A DNA stretch of 7,065 bases from Boseongicola sp. GTDB lineage: Bacteria; Pseudomonadota; Alphaproteobacteria; Rhodobacterales; Rhodobacteraceae. A program made the position numbers and the translations under genes. Below are positions 1-5,137 of the stretch, in pieces (positions within the stretch are counted from its first letter, which is position 1; each line of letters begins with the position of its first letter). The stretch spans positions 1 through 7,065 of the forward strand of contig JABDPD010000437.1 of assembly GCA_013042895.1 (NCBI GenBank), read 5' to 3'. The notes beneath the pieces are model-generated. The model had not been told where the DNA came from and ran no database searches. It saw only the letters and a list, made by a program, of their open reading frames with translations.

Positions 1-147
1 CGGGACACCGTTATCGGTCAGGCGGCAAGTGCAATTTTCAAGTTGCACGATACCGGTTACTCCAAGTCTAATGATACAGCCGGAAACTCAAACACCTCTG
101 TGGTTGAATTCCTGCCAAAGGCCACGATGCCGATTGATCCAACGTAA
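1..147 (+). CDS. 3' end of an unrecognised protein (5' end outside window)
   Basis: Frame 1 is open from the first base and ends at TAA (145-147), giving 48 residues that finish in ...KATMPIDPT. The stretch is rich in Ser, Thr, Asn and Gly and has no membrane segment or motif I recognise, so it looks like the soluble or surface-exposed tail of a longer protein. It is followed directly by a strong inverted repeat that fits the end of a transcription unit, which supports this being the true end of a gene. The protein's identity needs the sequence upstream of the window. Confidence 0.55.
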   Translation, partial: RDTVIGQAASAIFKLHDTGYSKSNDTAGNSNTSVVEFLPKATMPIDPT

Positions 148-159
148 GACTGCAAATCA

Positions 160-220
160 GGCAGCGCCCGAACCGCCCCCACGGGGCGGGCGCTTCTTGC
201 CCCTCGGTTCGTGCGCTGCC
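160..220. terminator. Large inverted repeat with nested GC-rich hairpin, probable terminator
   Basis: Arms 160-175 and 205-220 are complementary over 16 bp with one mismatch (168 against 212). Inside them CCGCCCC (173-179) pairs with GGGGCGG (183-189) around a 3-base loop, followed by CTTCTT, the classic layout of a rho-independent terminator with a short T-tract. GGGGC (183-187) can alternatively pair with GCCCC (199-203), which keeps the whole outer stem intact, so two folds compete. It starts 12 bases after the stop codon of the upstream partial gene and ends 35 bases before the lipoprotein start. The near-symmetrical outer stem would also form on the other strand, so it could act in both directions or be a dispersed palindromic repeat. 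Confidence 0.6.
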
Positions 221-255
221 CTTGTGCTGAAGTGATCCGTTGATAGAGTTCCCCC

Positions 256-690
256 ATGAAACACCTCGCTCTCCTCCCGCTCCTCCTTTCCGCCTGCGCG
301 GCCACGATCCAAGTGGGCGACCCCGCTCCTGATCCGGAGCCTACAATCATTGGGGAGGGCTCGGATCCCGGGGCGGCCATCGTGATTTATCGCACCTCGG
401 AGGCGGGGTTTCTTGGGAATGTCGCGACGAACCCGGCGCTGTTTTTGGATGAACGCTCGATGGGGACGTGCCGGATCGGGGCGCCGTTGGTGATACGGCT
501 GGCCGCGGGGGACTATGTGGTGGGCTCGATCACGCAAGGGGGGCAGGCGCGCGAGGCGGTGTCGGTGGCAGAGGGTCAGACGGTCTATGTGCGCTGCGGC
601 ACGACCGCCTCGCCGTCACTCACTCCGCCGCCGTTCCTTGATCCGGTGGAAGCCTCCGCCGGGGCGCGTCAGTCGGGGGTTGATCTGTGA
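256..690 (+). CDS. Small lipoprotein, DUF2846-like domain
   Basis: The 144-residue protein begins with a short lipoprotein signal: a hydrophobic stretch followed by the lipobox LSAC, with Cys14 as the predicted lipidated residue, so it should sit in the envelope. After a Pro/Asp-rich linker (residues 22-38), residues 40-114 follow the pattern of the DUF2846 family: a strand like AIVIYR, a short loop, a 'LFLD...MGTC' segment, then 'LAAGDYVV' and 'VAEGQTVYVRC'. This is the small beta-rich fold seen in many Gram-negative lipoproteins of unknown function. Cys72 and Cys114 could form a disulfide. The start is fixed by the signal peptide; the Shine-Dalgarno sequence is poor. It is a lone gene between the inverted repeat and the convergent cold-shock gene. 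The lipoprotein call is firm, the family call is from pattern memory, and the function is unknown. Confidence 0.8.
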   Translation: MKHLALLPLLLSACAATIQVGDPAPDPEPTIIGEGSDPGAAIVIYRTSEAGFLGNVATNPALFLDERSMGTCRIGAPLVIRLAAGDYVVGSITQGGQAREAVSVAEGQTVYVRCGTTASPSLTPPPFLDPVEASAGARQSGVDL

Positions 691-707
691 TCCGCTGAGG
701 CGGGTCA
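688..707. terminator. Hairpin spanning both convergent stop codons
   Basis: TGATCCGC (688-695) pairs with GCGGGTCA (700-707) over 8 bp, one of them a G-T wobble, around a TGAG loop. The left arm starts with the TGA stop of the lipoprotein gene and the right arm ends with the TCA complement of the cold-shock stop. On the + strand a short CTTT follows a few bases later; no good T-tract exists on the - strand. It may be a weak bidirectional terminator for the convergent pair. Confidence 0.3.
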
Positions 708-911
708 GATCGCTTTAAGCTCTCCGGCCATGGTGCGTCCGTCGCGGCCTTCGATCAGCTCGTAGCCAATCTTCTGGTCGTCCGCGAGCCCAGTCATTCC
801 TGCGCGTTCCACGGCTGAGATATGGACGAACACGTCAGAGCCGCCCTCGTCGGGTGCGATAAATCCGAACCCTTTGGTTGCATTGAACCATTTCACTGTG
901 CCTGTCGGCAT
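705..911 (-). CDS. Cold-shock domain protein (CspA family)
   Basis: This 68-residue protein is a single cold-shock domain, the usual size for the CspA family. It opens with MPTGTVKWFNATKGFGFIAP, carrying the RNP1-type motif KGFGFI (residues 13-18), followed by the RNP2-type motif DVFVHIS (26-32); these aromatic residues bind single-stranded RNA and DNA. Members act as RNA chaperones or antiterminators in the cytoplasm; not all are cold-induced. The start at 911 gives the canonical N-terminus and has GGAAAG four bases upstream; an in-frame extension to 1019 is rejected because it only reads through leader sequence. The gene is transcribed alone, convergent with the lipoprotein and divergent from the ArsC-like gene. 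Confidence 0.95.
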   Translation of the reverse strand: MPTGTVKWFNATKGFGFIAPDEGGSDVFVHISAVERAGMTGLADDQKIGYELIEGRDGRTMAGELKAI

Positions 912-1022
912 CGGTCTTTCCTTTGTCTTCCCTACCCGCAAGCGGAAGGGTCTTGGCATTATGCCCCGACGAAAGACCTCTGCGGCCCCCGTGGGGCGCG
1001 TTCGCAGATGCAAGCGCATCTA
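912..1022 (-). promoter_or_regulatory. Leader/promoter region of the cold-shock gene with potential hairpins
   Basis: On the strand of the cold-shock gene this region holds several small inverted repeats: AGATGC/GCATCT (1006-1011 with 1016-1021), GCCCC/GGGGC (985-989 with 993-997) and CTTCC/GGAAG close to the ribosome binding site (about 929-955). A CATAAT sequence around 957-962 could be a -10 box, but I see no convincing -35 box 17 bases upstream. Structured leaders are common in cold-shock mRNAs and can make translation temperature-dependent. That role is inference here. Confidence 0.3.
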
Positions 1023-1088
1023 CACCCTTGAAAGTGGGGGGATTCGCGTGAAAAACAAGGAAAATCACCGTGAGGAAGGGGTATCGTG

Positions 1089-1418
1089 ATGACCGTTTTG
1101 TATGGAATTTCAACCTGTGACACTTGCCGGAAGGCGCGTAAAGCGTTGGAAAGCAAGGGGTTAGAGGTGAGGTTTCGCGATGTGCGGGCCGAGCCTTTGT
1201 CCGATGGCGAGATTGCTCGGTTTTTGGCTGAATTTGGTGGCTCATTGCTCAATACGCGGTCAACAACGTGGCGTGGCTTGTCGGAACGTGAGCGTGGCGG
1301 GGCACCGGAGGCCTTGTTGGCGGCGCATCCGACGTTGATGAAACGGCCAGTGATTGAAGGACCTGGTGGGTTGACGCTTGGGTGGGATAAGGCGGCTCAG
1401 GCTGCGCATCTTGGATAA
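1089..1418 (+). CDS. ArsC/Spx/YffB-family thioredoxin-fold protein
   Basis: The 109-residue protein matches the arsenate-reductase-like (ArsC/Spx, PF03960) family in length and layout. The N-terminal strand and loop, LYGISTCDTCRKARKAL, places Cys10 and Cys13 at the start of helix 1; the central part reads LLNTRSTTWRGL (53-64) and the C-terminal part KRPVIE (85-90), with the conserved Arg-Pro. These features resemble the YffB/Spx-type branch more than classical ArsC, so reduction of arsenate should not be assumed. A glutathione-linked thiol reductase or a redox-responsive regulator is equally possible. ATG at 1089 is preferred over the adjacent in-frame GTG at 1086 because AGGAAGGGG lies 8 bases upstream of it. 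The next gene starts 47 bases downstream on the same strand, so the two may be cotranscribed. Confidence 0.88.
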   Translation: MTVLYGISTCDTCRKARKALESKGLEVRFRDVRAEPLSDGEIARFLAEFGGSLLNTRSTTWRGLSERERGGAPEALLAAHPTLMKRPVIEGPGGLTLGWDKAAQAAHLG

Positions 1419-1465
1419 TGTGGGCGGCGTGCTTACGTCTTTATGATGTTGGTAAGGGGTAGAGC

Positions 1466-1834
1466 ATGCGCAACGCAGCAGCGGCATTGGGATTGATCGG
1501 CGGGCTATTGGCTTTGCTGATGGGATTGGTGAGTTTCGGTTATACAGAAGCGATTTACCGATGGGGCGAAGTTCCGGACATTGCTGAGATGCCGGCGAAC
1601 GTGGACGCAATCCGGGCGATGTCGGTGATCGCACCTCTGCTGGCGATCGCCGGGGCCGCGATGGCACCGACGCGCGCGCTGTGGGGCGGGATTGCATTGG
1701 CAGTCGCGTCCGGCGGGCTTTATTGGGCGTTTGGGATCGGGTTCTTCTCGATCTTCCCTGTCACCATGTGCGGACTGGCGGCTATCCTTGCGTTGGCTGC
1801 GGGTCGGCCTGACGCGCCGAAAAGCCACTTTTGA
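1466..1834 (+). CDS. Small four-helix integral membrane protein, unknown family
   Basis: I do not recognise this 122-residue protein. It has four likely membrane helices at about residues 5-27, 51-67, 70-90 and 93-112. A polar loop with the pattern YRWGEVPDIAEMPANVD (31-47) joins helices 1 and 2, and the C-terminal tail is short and charged. The start has AAGGGG 9 bases upstream. It follows the ArsC-like gene by 47 bases on the same strand and may share its transcript. Its last 53 bases overlap the end of the oppositely transcribed DoxX gene. It is not an obvious transporter or enzyme. Confidence 0.75.
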   Translation: MRNAAAALGLIGGLLALLMGLVSFGYTEAIYRWGEVPDIAEMPANVDAIRAMSVIAPLLAIAGAAMAPTRALWGGIALAVASGGLYWAFGIGFFSIFPVTMCGLAAILALAAGRPDAPKSHF

Positions 1835-2369
1835 GGATGCGGTCCAAAGACAGAGGGCCGCCGCCGCGCAGGACGAGATAAGCGAGGACGAACACCCAGA
1901 AGGCGCGTTGATCGAGGATGAGGCTGTCGGGGATACGGTCGAACCATGCACCGAGCGTGCCATTTGCGAGGCCACCGTGGCCGAAGAGGTCGACCCAGCT
2001 TTGCACGAAGACGAAGCCGATCATGCCGAAGGCGGCGAGGCGTGTGAACAGGCCGAGGACGATGAGAAGCGGCAAGATGAATTCGGCCCATGTGCCCGCC
2101 GTGACGACCGCCCAGTGGAAGGCTCCGAGTTGGGAGAAATCGTAGCCGATGGCTTCGATGGTTCTGGGAAAGATCTGAATGTAGGCGCCGTCGGAGGGAA
2201 AGATGAAACCGAGCACTCCGTCACCGAGTTTCGTGCGGCCTGAGTTCCAATAGTATCCGACAAGGGTTGCCGCGAAGATGAACCTGGCGAGGGTGGTCAT
2301 CACGGGGATGGTGATCCGTTCGAGGCCGGAGAAGATTGAGTTGTGGAGCGAGGTCAAGGCGCGGATCAT
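1782..2369 (-). CDS. DoxX-family membrane protein, last gene of the bufferin-type operon
   Basis: The 195-residue protein has four probable membrane helices (about 24-41, 86-106, 110-128, 157-169). It carries DoxX-family hallmarks: AEFILPLLIVLGLFTRLAA (95-113) in the second and third helices and the closing GPLSLDRIL (171-179) at the membrane edge. DoxX proteins accompany many DUF2282/DUF692/DUF2063 gene sets. Their role is unsettled; electron delivery, redox or membrane functions have been suggested. It starts 4 bases after the stop of bufC, with AAGGA inside the end of bufC 8 bases before the ATG, so it is clearly in the same operon and probably translationally coupled. Bufferin operons often contain a DoxX gene in this position; I leave the symbol empty because I am not certain of its accepted name. 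Its end overlaps the convergent membrane-protein gene. Confidence 0.9.
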   Translation of the reverse strand: MIRALTSLHNSIFSGLERITIPVMTTLARFIFAATLVGYYWNSGRTKLGDGVLGFIFPSDGAYIQIFPRTIEAIGYDFSQLGAFHWAVVTAGTWAEFILPLLIVLGLFTRLAAFGMIGFVFVQSWVDLFGHGGLANGTLGAWFDRIPDSLILDQRAFWVFVLAYLVLRGGGPLSLDRILKSGFSARQADPQPTQG

Positions 2370-2373
2370 TGGT

Positions 2374-3123
2374 TCAGTCCTTAAGATCTGTCAGGGCATT
2401 GTTGGTGATGAGCAAAGCGAGCATTTCGGAGAGATCGAACGCTTCGTTTTCTATCGTGGCGCGCTCGATGGCGGTGCCTAAGGATTCTCCGTCGAGCAGG
2501 GCTTCGACGAATGCACCTCCGCCTTTTGGAAGGAGATGTGGCACAGGGTCGAGTTCGGCGCGCAGGATCAGTGTGTCTTCGGAGGCCATTATCGGTTTGG
2601 GCGCTTCGGGCTGATTGTTGAAAGCCCAGATCGCGTGGATTGGCCATCTGGAGCGGATCAACCGCGTGGCGGGCGCAAGCGTGACGACCGAAGCCATGAG
2701 CTTTTCGGGGGGGATCGATTGTAGGACAGCTGGATCGAAAGCTCTGGCGTCTGCTGCGTGGTAGCTGTGGCGCATGGCCAATTCAAGGCGTGCGATATCA
2801 GGGAGATAGCCGATGGTTGAGGTTGGCTGGAAGGTCGCAAGGAAGGCTGGCATATCCTCGCCGTAGAACATCATCAAAGGCGATTTCGGCGGGTGTTGGC
2901 GCAGGTAGGCTGCGGCAAGGAGCTTGAAGTTCTGAGCCCCGACGAGTTTGGCGACCGTGGGGAACGCCGTTTCCAGCGCGTCGCCAAGTGCGACGGTGAC
3001 ATTGTTGCGATAAACGTCAAAGCGGCGGCCCGCCTCGCGGCCCTGACCATCGGCGAGGCCATCGGGGCGTGGCGCATCCGGATCAAGGAGCGCTTGCCGG
3101 AACGTAGTTTGATCGACGTTCAC
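2374..3123 (-). CDS. bufC: BufC-like partner of the MNIO enzyme (DUF2063 family)
   Basis: The 249-residue protein matches the DUF2063 (HvfC/BufC) family. Its N-terminal domain (about 8-97) includes the signature RFDVYRNNV (34-42), then the [13 protein letters not shown] helix (50-62), and ends near PAFLATF; the linking motif [11 protein letters not shown] (106-116) leads into a C-terminal alpha/beta domain. Older databases call the N-terminal part a putative DNA-binding domain. In studied bufferin/HvfA-type systems, however, this protein partners the DUF692 enzyme and helps it recognise the precursor peptide. The start is GTG, overlapping the bufB stop in the tetranucleotide GTGA (3120-3123), which implies translational coupling and equal output of the two proteins. 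It has no signal peptide, consistent with a cytoplasmic enzyme complex. Confidence 0.9.
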   Translation of the reverse strand: MNVDQTTFRQALLDPDAPRPDGLADGQGREAGRRFDVYRNNVTVALGDALETAFPTVAKLVGAQNFKLLAAAYLRQHPPKSPLMMFYGEDMPAFLATFQPTSTIGYLPDIARLELAMRHSYHAADARAFDPAVLQSIPPEKLMASVVTLAPATRLIRSRWPIHAIWAFNNQPEAPKPIMASEDTLILRAELDPVPHLLPKGGGAFVEALLDGESLGTAIERATIENEAFDLSEMLALLITNNALTDLKD

Positions 3124-3980
3124 GCGGCTACTTTCTCGAGGATCACCTGCGCGCGCCGGGCTTCCGCTTCAAGCGTGGGCCAGTCAGGGACATCATTGTC
3201 CCATTCAATGAGCGTAGGGCGCGCGCCGCCTTTGGCGATGACATAGTCATAGAGCGTCCAGACCGGGTCGGCGACTTCTTGGCCATGGCTGTCAATCAAC
3301 AAGGGCGCGCCGTGATCGTCTTCGTCCTCGTCGTGGCCGCCGAGGTGGATTTCGCCGACGTAATCGAGCGGGAAAGCGTCGATGTAGGCGATAGGGTCGG
3401 TGCCAAGGTTTGTAGCCGAAACGAATACGTTGTTGACGTCCAGAAGTAGACCGCATCCGGTTCGTTCAGCAATGGCGCTCAGGAAGTCGGTTTCGGACAT
3501 CGTGCTTTCGGTGAACGCTAAGTAAGAGGACGGATTTTCAAGCAACATCTTGCGTCCAATGGTCTCTTGAAGCTCATCCACGTGGTCTGCGACGCGGTTG
3601 AGCGTCGCTTCGGTGTAGGGGAGCGGAAGGAGATCGTTCAGGAACTCGGCACCATGCGTGGACCATGCAAGGTGTTCAGAAAAGCTGGCTGGTTGAAGCC
3701 AGTTGTTGAGGTGTTTCAAGCGCTTCAGGTGGTCCGGATCAAGGCGTGTTTCGCCTCCGATCGACAGGCCGACTCCATGAGCGGATATGGCGAAGGTTTC
3801 CGCGAGATGGCGGAGCTGCGCGAGGGGGCGACCGCCGTCTCCCATGTAGTTTTCAGCGTGGATTTCGAGCCATCCTACGACCCCGGGGGCAGCGTTGATG
3901 TCGGCGAAATGCTGAGGTTTGTAGCCGACACCTGGCACGTTCGGCAGGCGATCAATGCGTTTTGGAATTTCGTCGAACAT
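3120..3980 (-). CDS. bufB: BufB-like multinuclear non-heme iron-dependent oxidase (MNIO, DUF692)
   Basis: The 286-residue protein matches the DUF692 family in length and signature motifs of its TIM-barrel fold. These are LEIHAENY (38-45), [11 protein letters not shown] (66-76), FSEHLAW (100-106), LLENPSSYL (146-154), [12 protein letters not shown] (178-189), GEIHLGGH (209-216), LLIDSHG (227-233) and LIEWDND (257-263). The conserved His, Asp and Glu residues in them (H68, E102/H103, E148, D181, H212, H216, H232, E259) include the expected iron ligands. MNIOs use two or three iron ions and oxygen to oxidise cysteines in peptides; bufferin-type members convert cysteines to thiooxazoles. The substrate here should be the DUF2282 peptide encoded just upstream. 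An unusually acidic loop, HDEDEDDH (216-223), follows the GGH motif. The ATG has GAGG 9 bases upstream and lies after the 65-base hairpin-bearing gap behind bufA. Confidence 0.95.
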   Translation of the reverse strand: MFDEIPKRIDRLPNVPGVGYKPQHFADINAAPGVVGWLEIHAENYMGDGGRPLAQLRHLAETFAISAHGVGLSIGGETRLDPDHLKRLKHLNNWLQPASFSEHLAWSTHGAEFLNDLLPLPYTEATLNRVADHVDELQETIGRKMLLENPSSYLAFTESTMSETDFLSAIAERTGCGLLLDVNNVFVSATNLGTDPIAYIDAFPLDYVGEIHLGGHDEDEDDHGAPLLIDSHGQEVADPVWTLYDYVIAKGGARPTLIEWDNDVPDWPTLEAEARRAQVILEKVAA

Positions 3981-4003
3981 GGATCACAACCTCGGATACG
4001 GAA

Positions 4004-4030
4004 GACGCCCCGGTCAAGGACAGGGGCGTC
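4004..4030 (-). terminator. Hairpin between precursor and enzyme genes (partial terminator or mRNA stabiliser)
   Basis: GACGCCCC (4004-4011) and GGGGCGTC (4023-4030) form a perfect 8-bp stem. The loop can add three inner pairs (GTC/GAC at 4013-4015 and 4019-4021) around AAG. In the direction of transcription it lies 15 bases after the bufA stop codon and 23 bases before the bufB start. It is followed by CTTCC rather than a true T-run, so complete termination is unlikely. This fits a leaky terminator or a 3' stabiliser for the short bufA mRNA, letting the peptide outnumber its modifying enzymes. Confidence 0.6.
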
Positions 4031-4045
4031 GGTCATTTGGTCAGC

Positions 4046-4351
4046 TTATGCTGGCAAGTCGCGATCAAGCGCCTCGAGAGAACCCATGCGCTCAGAACCG
4101 TCAGCCATGGCTGGCAGTTCGATGTCGGCGCATGTGCCTGCGTCTACGAGTGTCCAGGCGTTGCCCTGATAATCAACAGTCGATGTGCCCGAGCATGTTG
4201 TGCCTGGTCCAGCTGCGCAGTCGTTTTCGCCAGCAAGCGAAACGCCGTAGCACTTTTCTTTCGATTGCGCGTGAGCAGGAGCGGAGAGCGAAGCGGCGAG
4301 AGCAGCAGCAACGGCACCAGCGACGGCGATGGATTTTGCAGTGTTAGACAT
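4046..4351 (-). CDS. bufA: Bufferin-type RiPP precursor peptide (DUF2282)
   Basis: The 101-residue precursor starts with a Sec-type signal peptide: Lys6, an Ala-rich hydrophobic core (about 8-24) and a cleavage site after AHA (28). The mature part is about 73 residues. It opens with [19 protein letters not shown] (32-50) and continues [16 protein letters not shown] (51-66) and GTC (72-74), the DUF2282 pattern, with four cysteines at 34, 45, 53 and 74; it ends in [12 protein letters not shown]. In characterised bufferins MNIO enzymes turn central cysteines into thiooxazoles. The peptide is exported to the periplasm, where it binds copper and relieves metal stress; the signal peptide serves as the leader. 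By analogy Cys45 and Cys53 are the likely modified residues and Cys34/Cys74 may form a disulfide (inference). GAGGAA lies 8 bases before the ATG. Confidence 0.95.
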   Translation of the reverse strand: MSNTAKSIAVAGAVAAALAASLSAPAHAQSKEKCYGVSLAGENDCAAGPGTTCSGTSTVDYQGNAWTLVDAGTCADIELPAMADGSERMGSLEALDRDLPA

Positions 4352-4381
4352 GGGTAAAGTTCCTCAGTTTGGTTTTCAAAT

Positions 4382-4406
4382 TTCGGACCGCTGTTGTGCG
4401 GCTGAC
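4382..4406 (-). promoter_or_regulatory. Possible ECF-type promoter of the bufferin operon (weak)
   Basis: Reading toward bufA there is GTCAGC (4406-4401), a 15-base spacer, and CGAA (4385-4382), about 30 bases before the start codon. This loosely resembles promoters of ECF sigma factors (a GTAAC-like -35 and a CGAA-like -10), the type known to control related DUF2282 operons in Caulobacter. The -35 match is only partial (4 of 6 to GTAACC) and no ECF sigma or anti-sigma gene lies in the window. Treat it as a lead only. Confidence 0.2.
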
Positions 4407-4533
4407 TAACAAAAAGCAATTGAAGAGCTGACATTCCACTCACGGCTGCGTGTTTGACGCGCTCGTTATGGATTGAAACATTCGTTAATTGACGGAAATC
4501 GGGTAGCGTTAAGTCTCGAAGATGCTCCTAAAA

Positions 4534-4563
4534 TTGTATTTATTTCAGCCATTTGAGTAAAAT
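4534..4563 (+). promoter_or_regulatory. Possible sigma-70 promoter of the pruR-dcpA-like operon
   Basis: TTGTAT (4534-4539) and TAAAAT (4558-4563) are separated by 18 bases. The -10 box matches the consensus TATAAT at five of six positions and the -35 box TTGACA at four. Transcription would start near 4570, leaving a leader of about 50 bases before the ATG at 4622. No hairpin or repeat was obvious in that leader. Confidence 0.35.
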
Positions 4564-4621
4564 CTCCGTTTAGACTTTGCGAGGACACTCCACAGGAGAA
4601 TTACAACCTGAGGAGATTTTC

Positions 4622-5134
4622 ATGAGGCCTATTCAAGCCTGTTGTGTTGCAGTTTTTTTCGTTTTTTTCGGAGTTGTTTCAACGATGGCCGGGCCGCAAC
4701 GGGTGGATTTGGAGCCTATTGCGCATGAAAACGCGGAGTTGGTGGTCGTGAACCCTGATGGGTCGCGTACGGTTTATACGCCCGCCCAACTAGAGGAGTT
4801 CCCCACGTATCGGCTTGTGACTACGACCCCGTGGCGCGTTGAACCGGCGGCGTTCTCAGGCGTTTTGCTCTCGGACATCCTTGAGCGACACGAAATGCCG
4901 TCAGACATGACCATACGAGTGACGGCGGAGAATGAATTCTCGACGTTTTTCGATCCTGAAGCGCTGGGCATTGCACCGATCCTTGTGGCCACTCGGGTTG
5001 ATGGAGCAGCCCATTCACGGCGTGCGCGAGGTCCAATTCAGTTTGTGATTGAGGATGAAGTCTATCGCTCCAACGATGCTTTGACCGAATCGCATCTGGT
5101 TTGGATGGCGTCACGCATAGAAGTTGTGCGCTAA
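4622..5134 (+). CDS. pruR: PruR-like periplasmic pterin-binding protein (sulfite-oxidase/molybdopterin-binding fold)
   Basis: The 170-residue protein has an N-terminal signal peptide (hydrophobic core about 6-20, probable cleavage after Ala23). Its mature part follows the small molybdopterin-binding domain of the sulfite-oxidase superfamily: YTPAQLEEFPTYRLVTTTPW (52-71), FSGVLLSDIL (78-87), a strand around ILVATRVDG (120-128), RGPIQFVIED (136-145) and a final LVWMASRIEVV (159-169). The only cysteines (7 and 8) are in the signal peptide, so the usual cysteine ligand to molybdenum is missing and an enzymatic role is unlikely. Located 3 bases before a GGDEF-EAL gene, it matches PruR of Agrobacterium, a periplasmic protein that binds pterins and controls DcpA. 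GAGGAG 6 bases upstream supports this start; an in-frame ATG at 4577 is rejected. The family is clear; the PruR role rests on gene context and cysteine loss. Confidence 0.8.
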   Translation: MRPIQACCVAVFFVFFGVVSTMAGPQRVDLEPIAHENAELVVVNPDGSRTVYTPAQLEEFPTYRLVTTTPWRVEPAAFSGVLLSDILERHEMPSDMTIRVTAENEFSTFFDPEALGIAPILVATRVDGAAHSRRARGPIQFVIEDEVYRSNDALTESHLVWMASRIEVVR

Positions 5135-5137
5135 TTC

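Noticed and set aside
912..1019. N-terminal extension of the cold-shock protein to 104 residues
   Set aside because: The extra 36 residues have no counterpart in the CspA family, and the internal ATG at 911 has a good ribosome binding site.
1028..1056. Possible promoter TTGAAA with 17-base spacer before the ArsC-like gene
   Set aside because: The sequence at the -10 position (AAAAAC) is a poor match, so I did not list it as a feature.
1505..1975. Reverse-strand frames opposite the four-helix membrane protein
   Set aside because: Composition is Arg/Ser/Pro-rich with no domains, as expected for shadow frames; the + strand frame has clear membrane helices and a ribosome binding site.
1692..2243. 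Long + strand reading frame (183 codons) rich in Glu and Ala
   Set aside because: It lies antisense to the DoxX gene and overlaps the membrane-protein gene; its acidic, low-complexity composition is typical of the reverse strand of a GC-rich gene, and no domain or ribosome binding site supports it.
2374..3123. BufC-like protein as a DNA-binding regulator
   Set aside because: The DUF2063 label of putative DNA-binding domain is an old annotation; gene context and studied homologues point to a partner of the MNIO enzyme, and no helix-turn-helix motif is evident.
3567..4169. 200-codon + strand reading frame
   Set aside because: It runs antisense through bufB and part of bufA, both of which have full family signatures; it has no recognisable motif.
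4445..4453. Short palindromic CACG/CGTG-type repeat in the divergent region
   Set aside because: A 4-base stem is expected by chance and shows no second copy nearby that would suggest an operator.
4577..4621. N-terminal extension of the PruR-like protein by 15 residues
   Set aside because: It would bury the signal peptide behind a polar segment and ignore the GAGGAG site 6 bases before the ATG at 4622.
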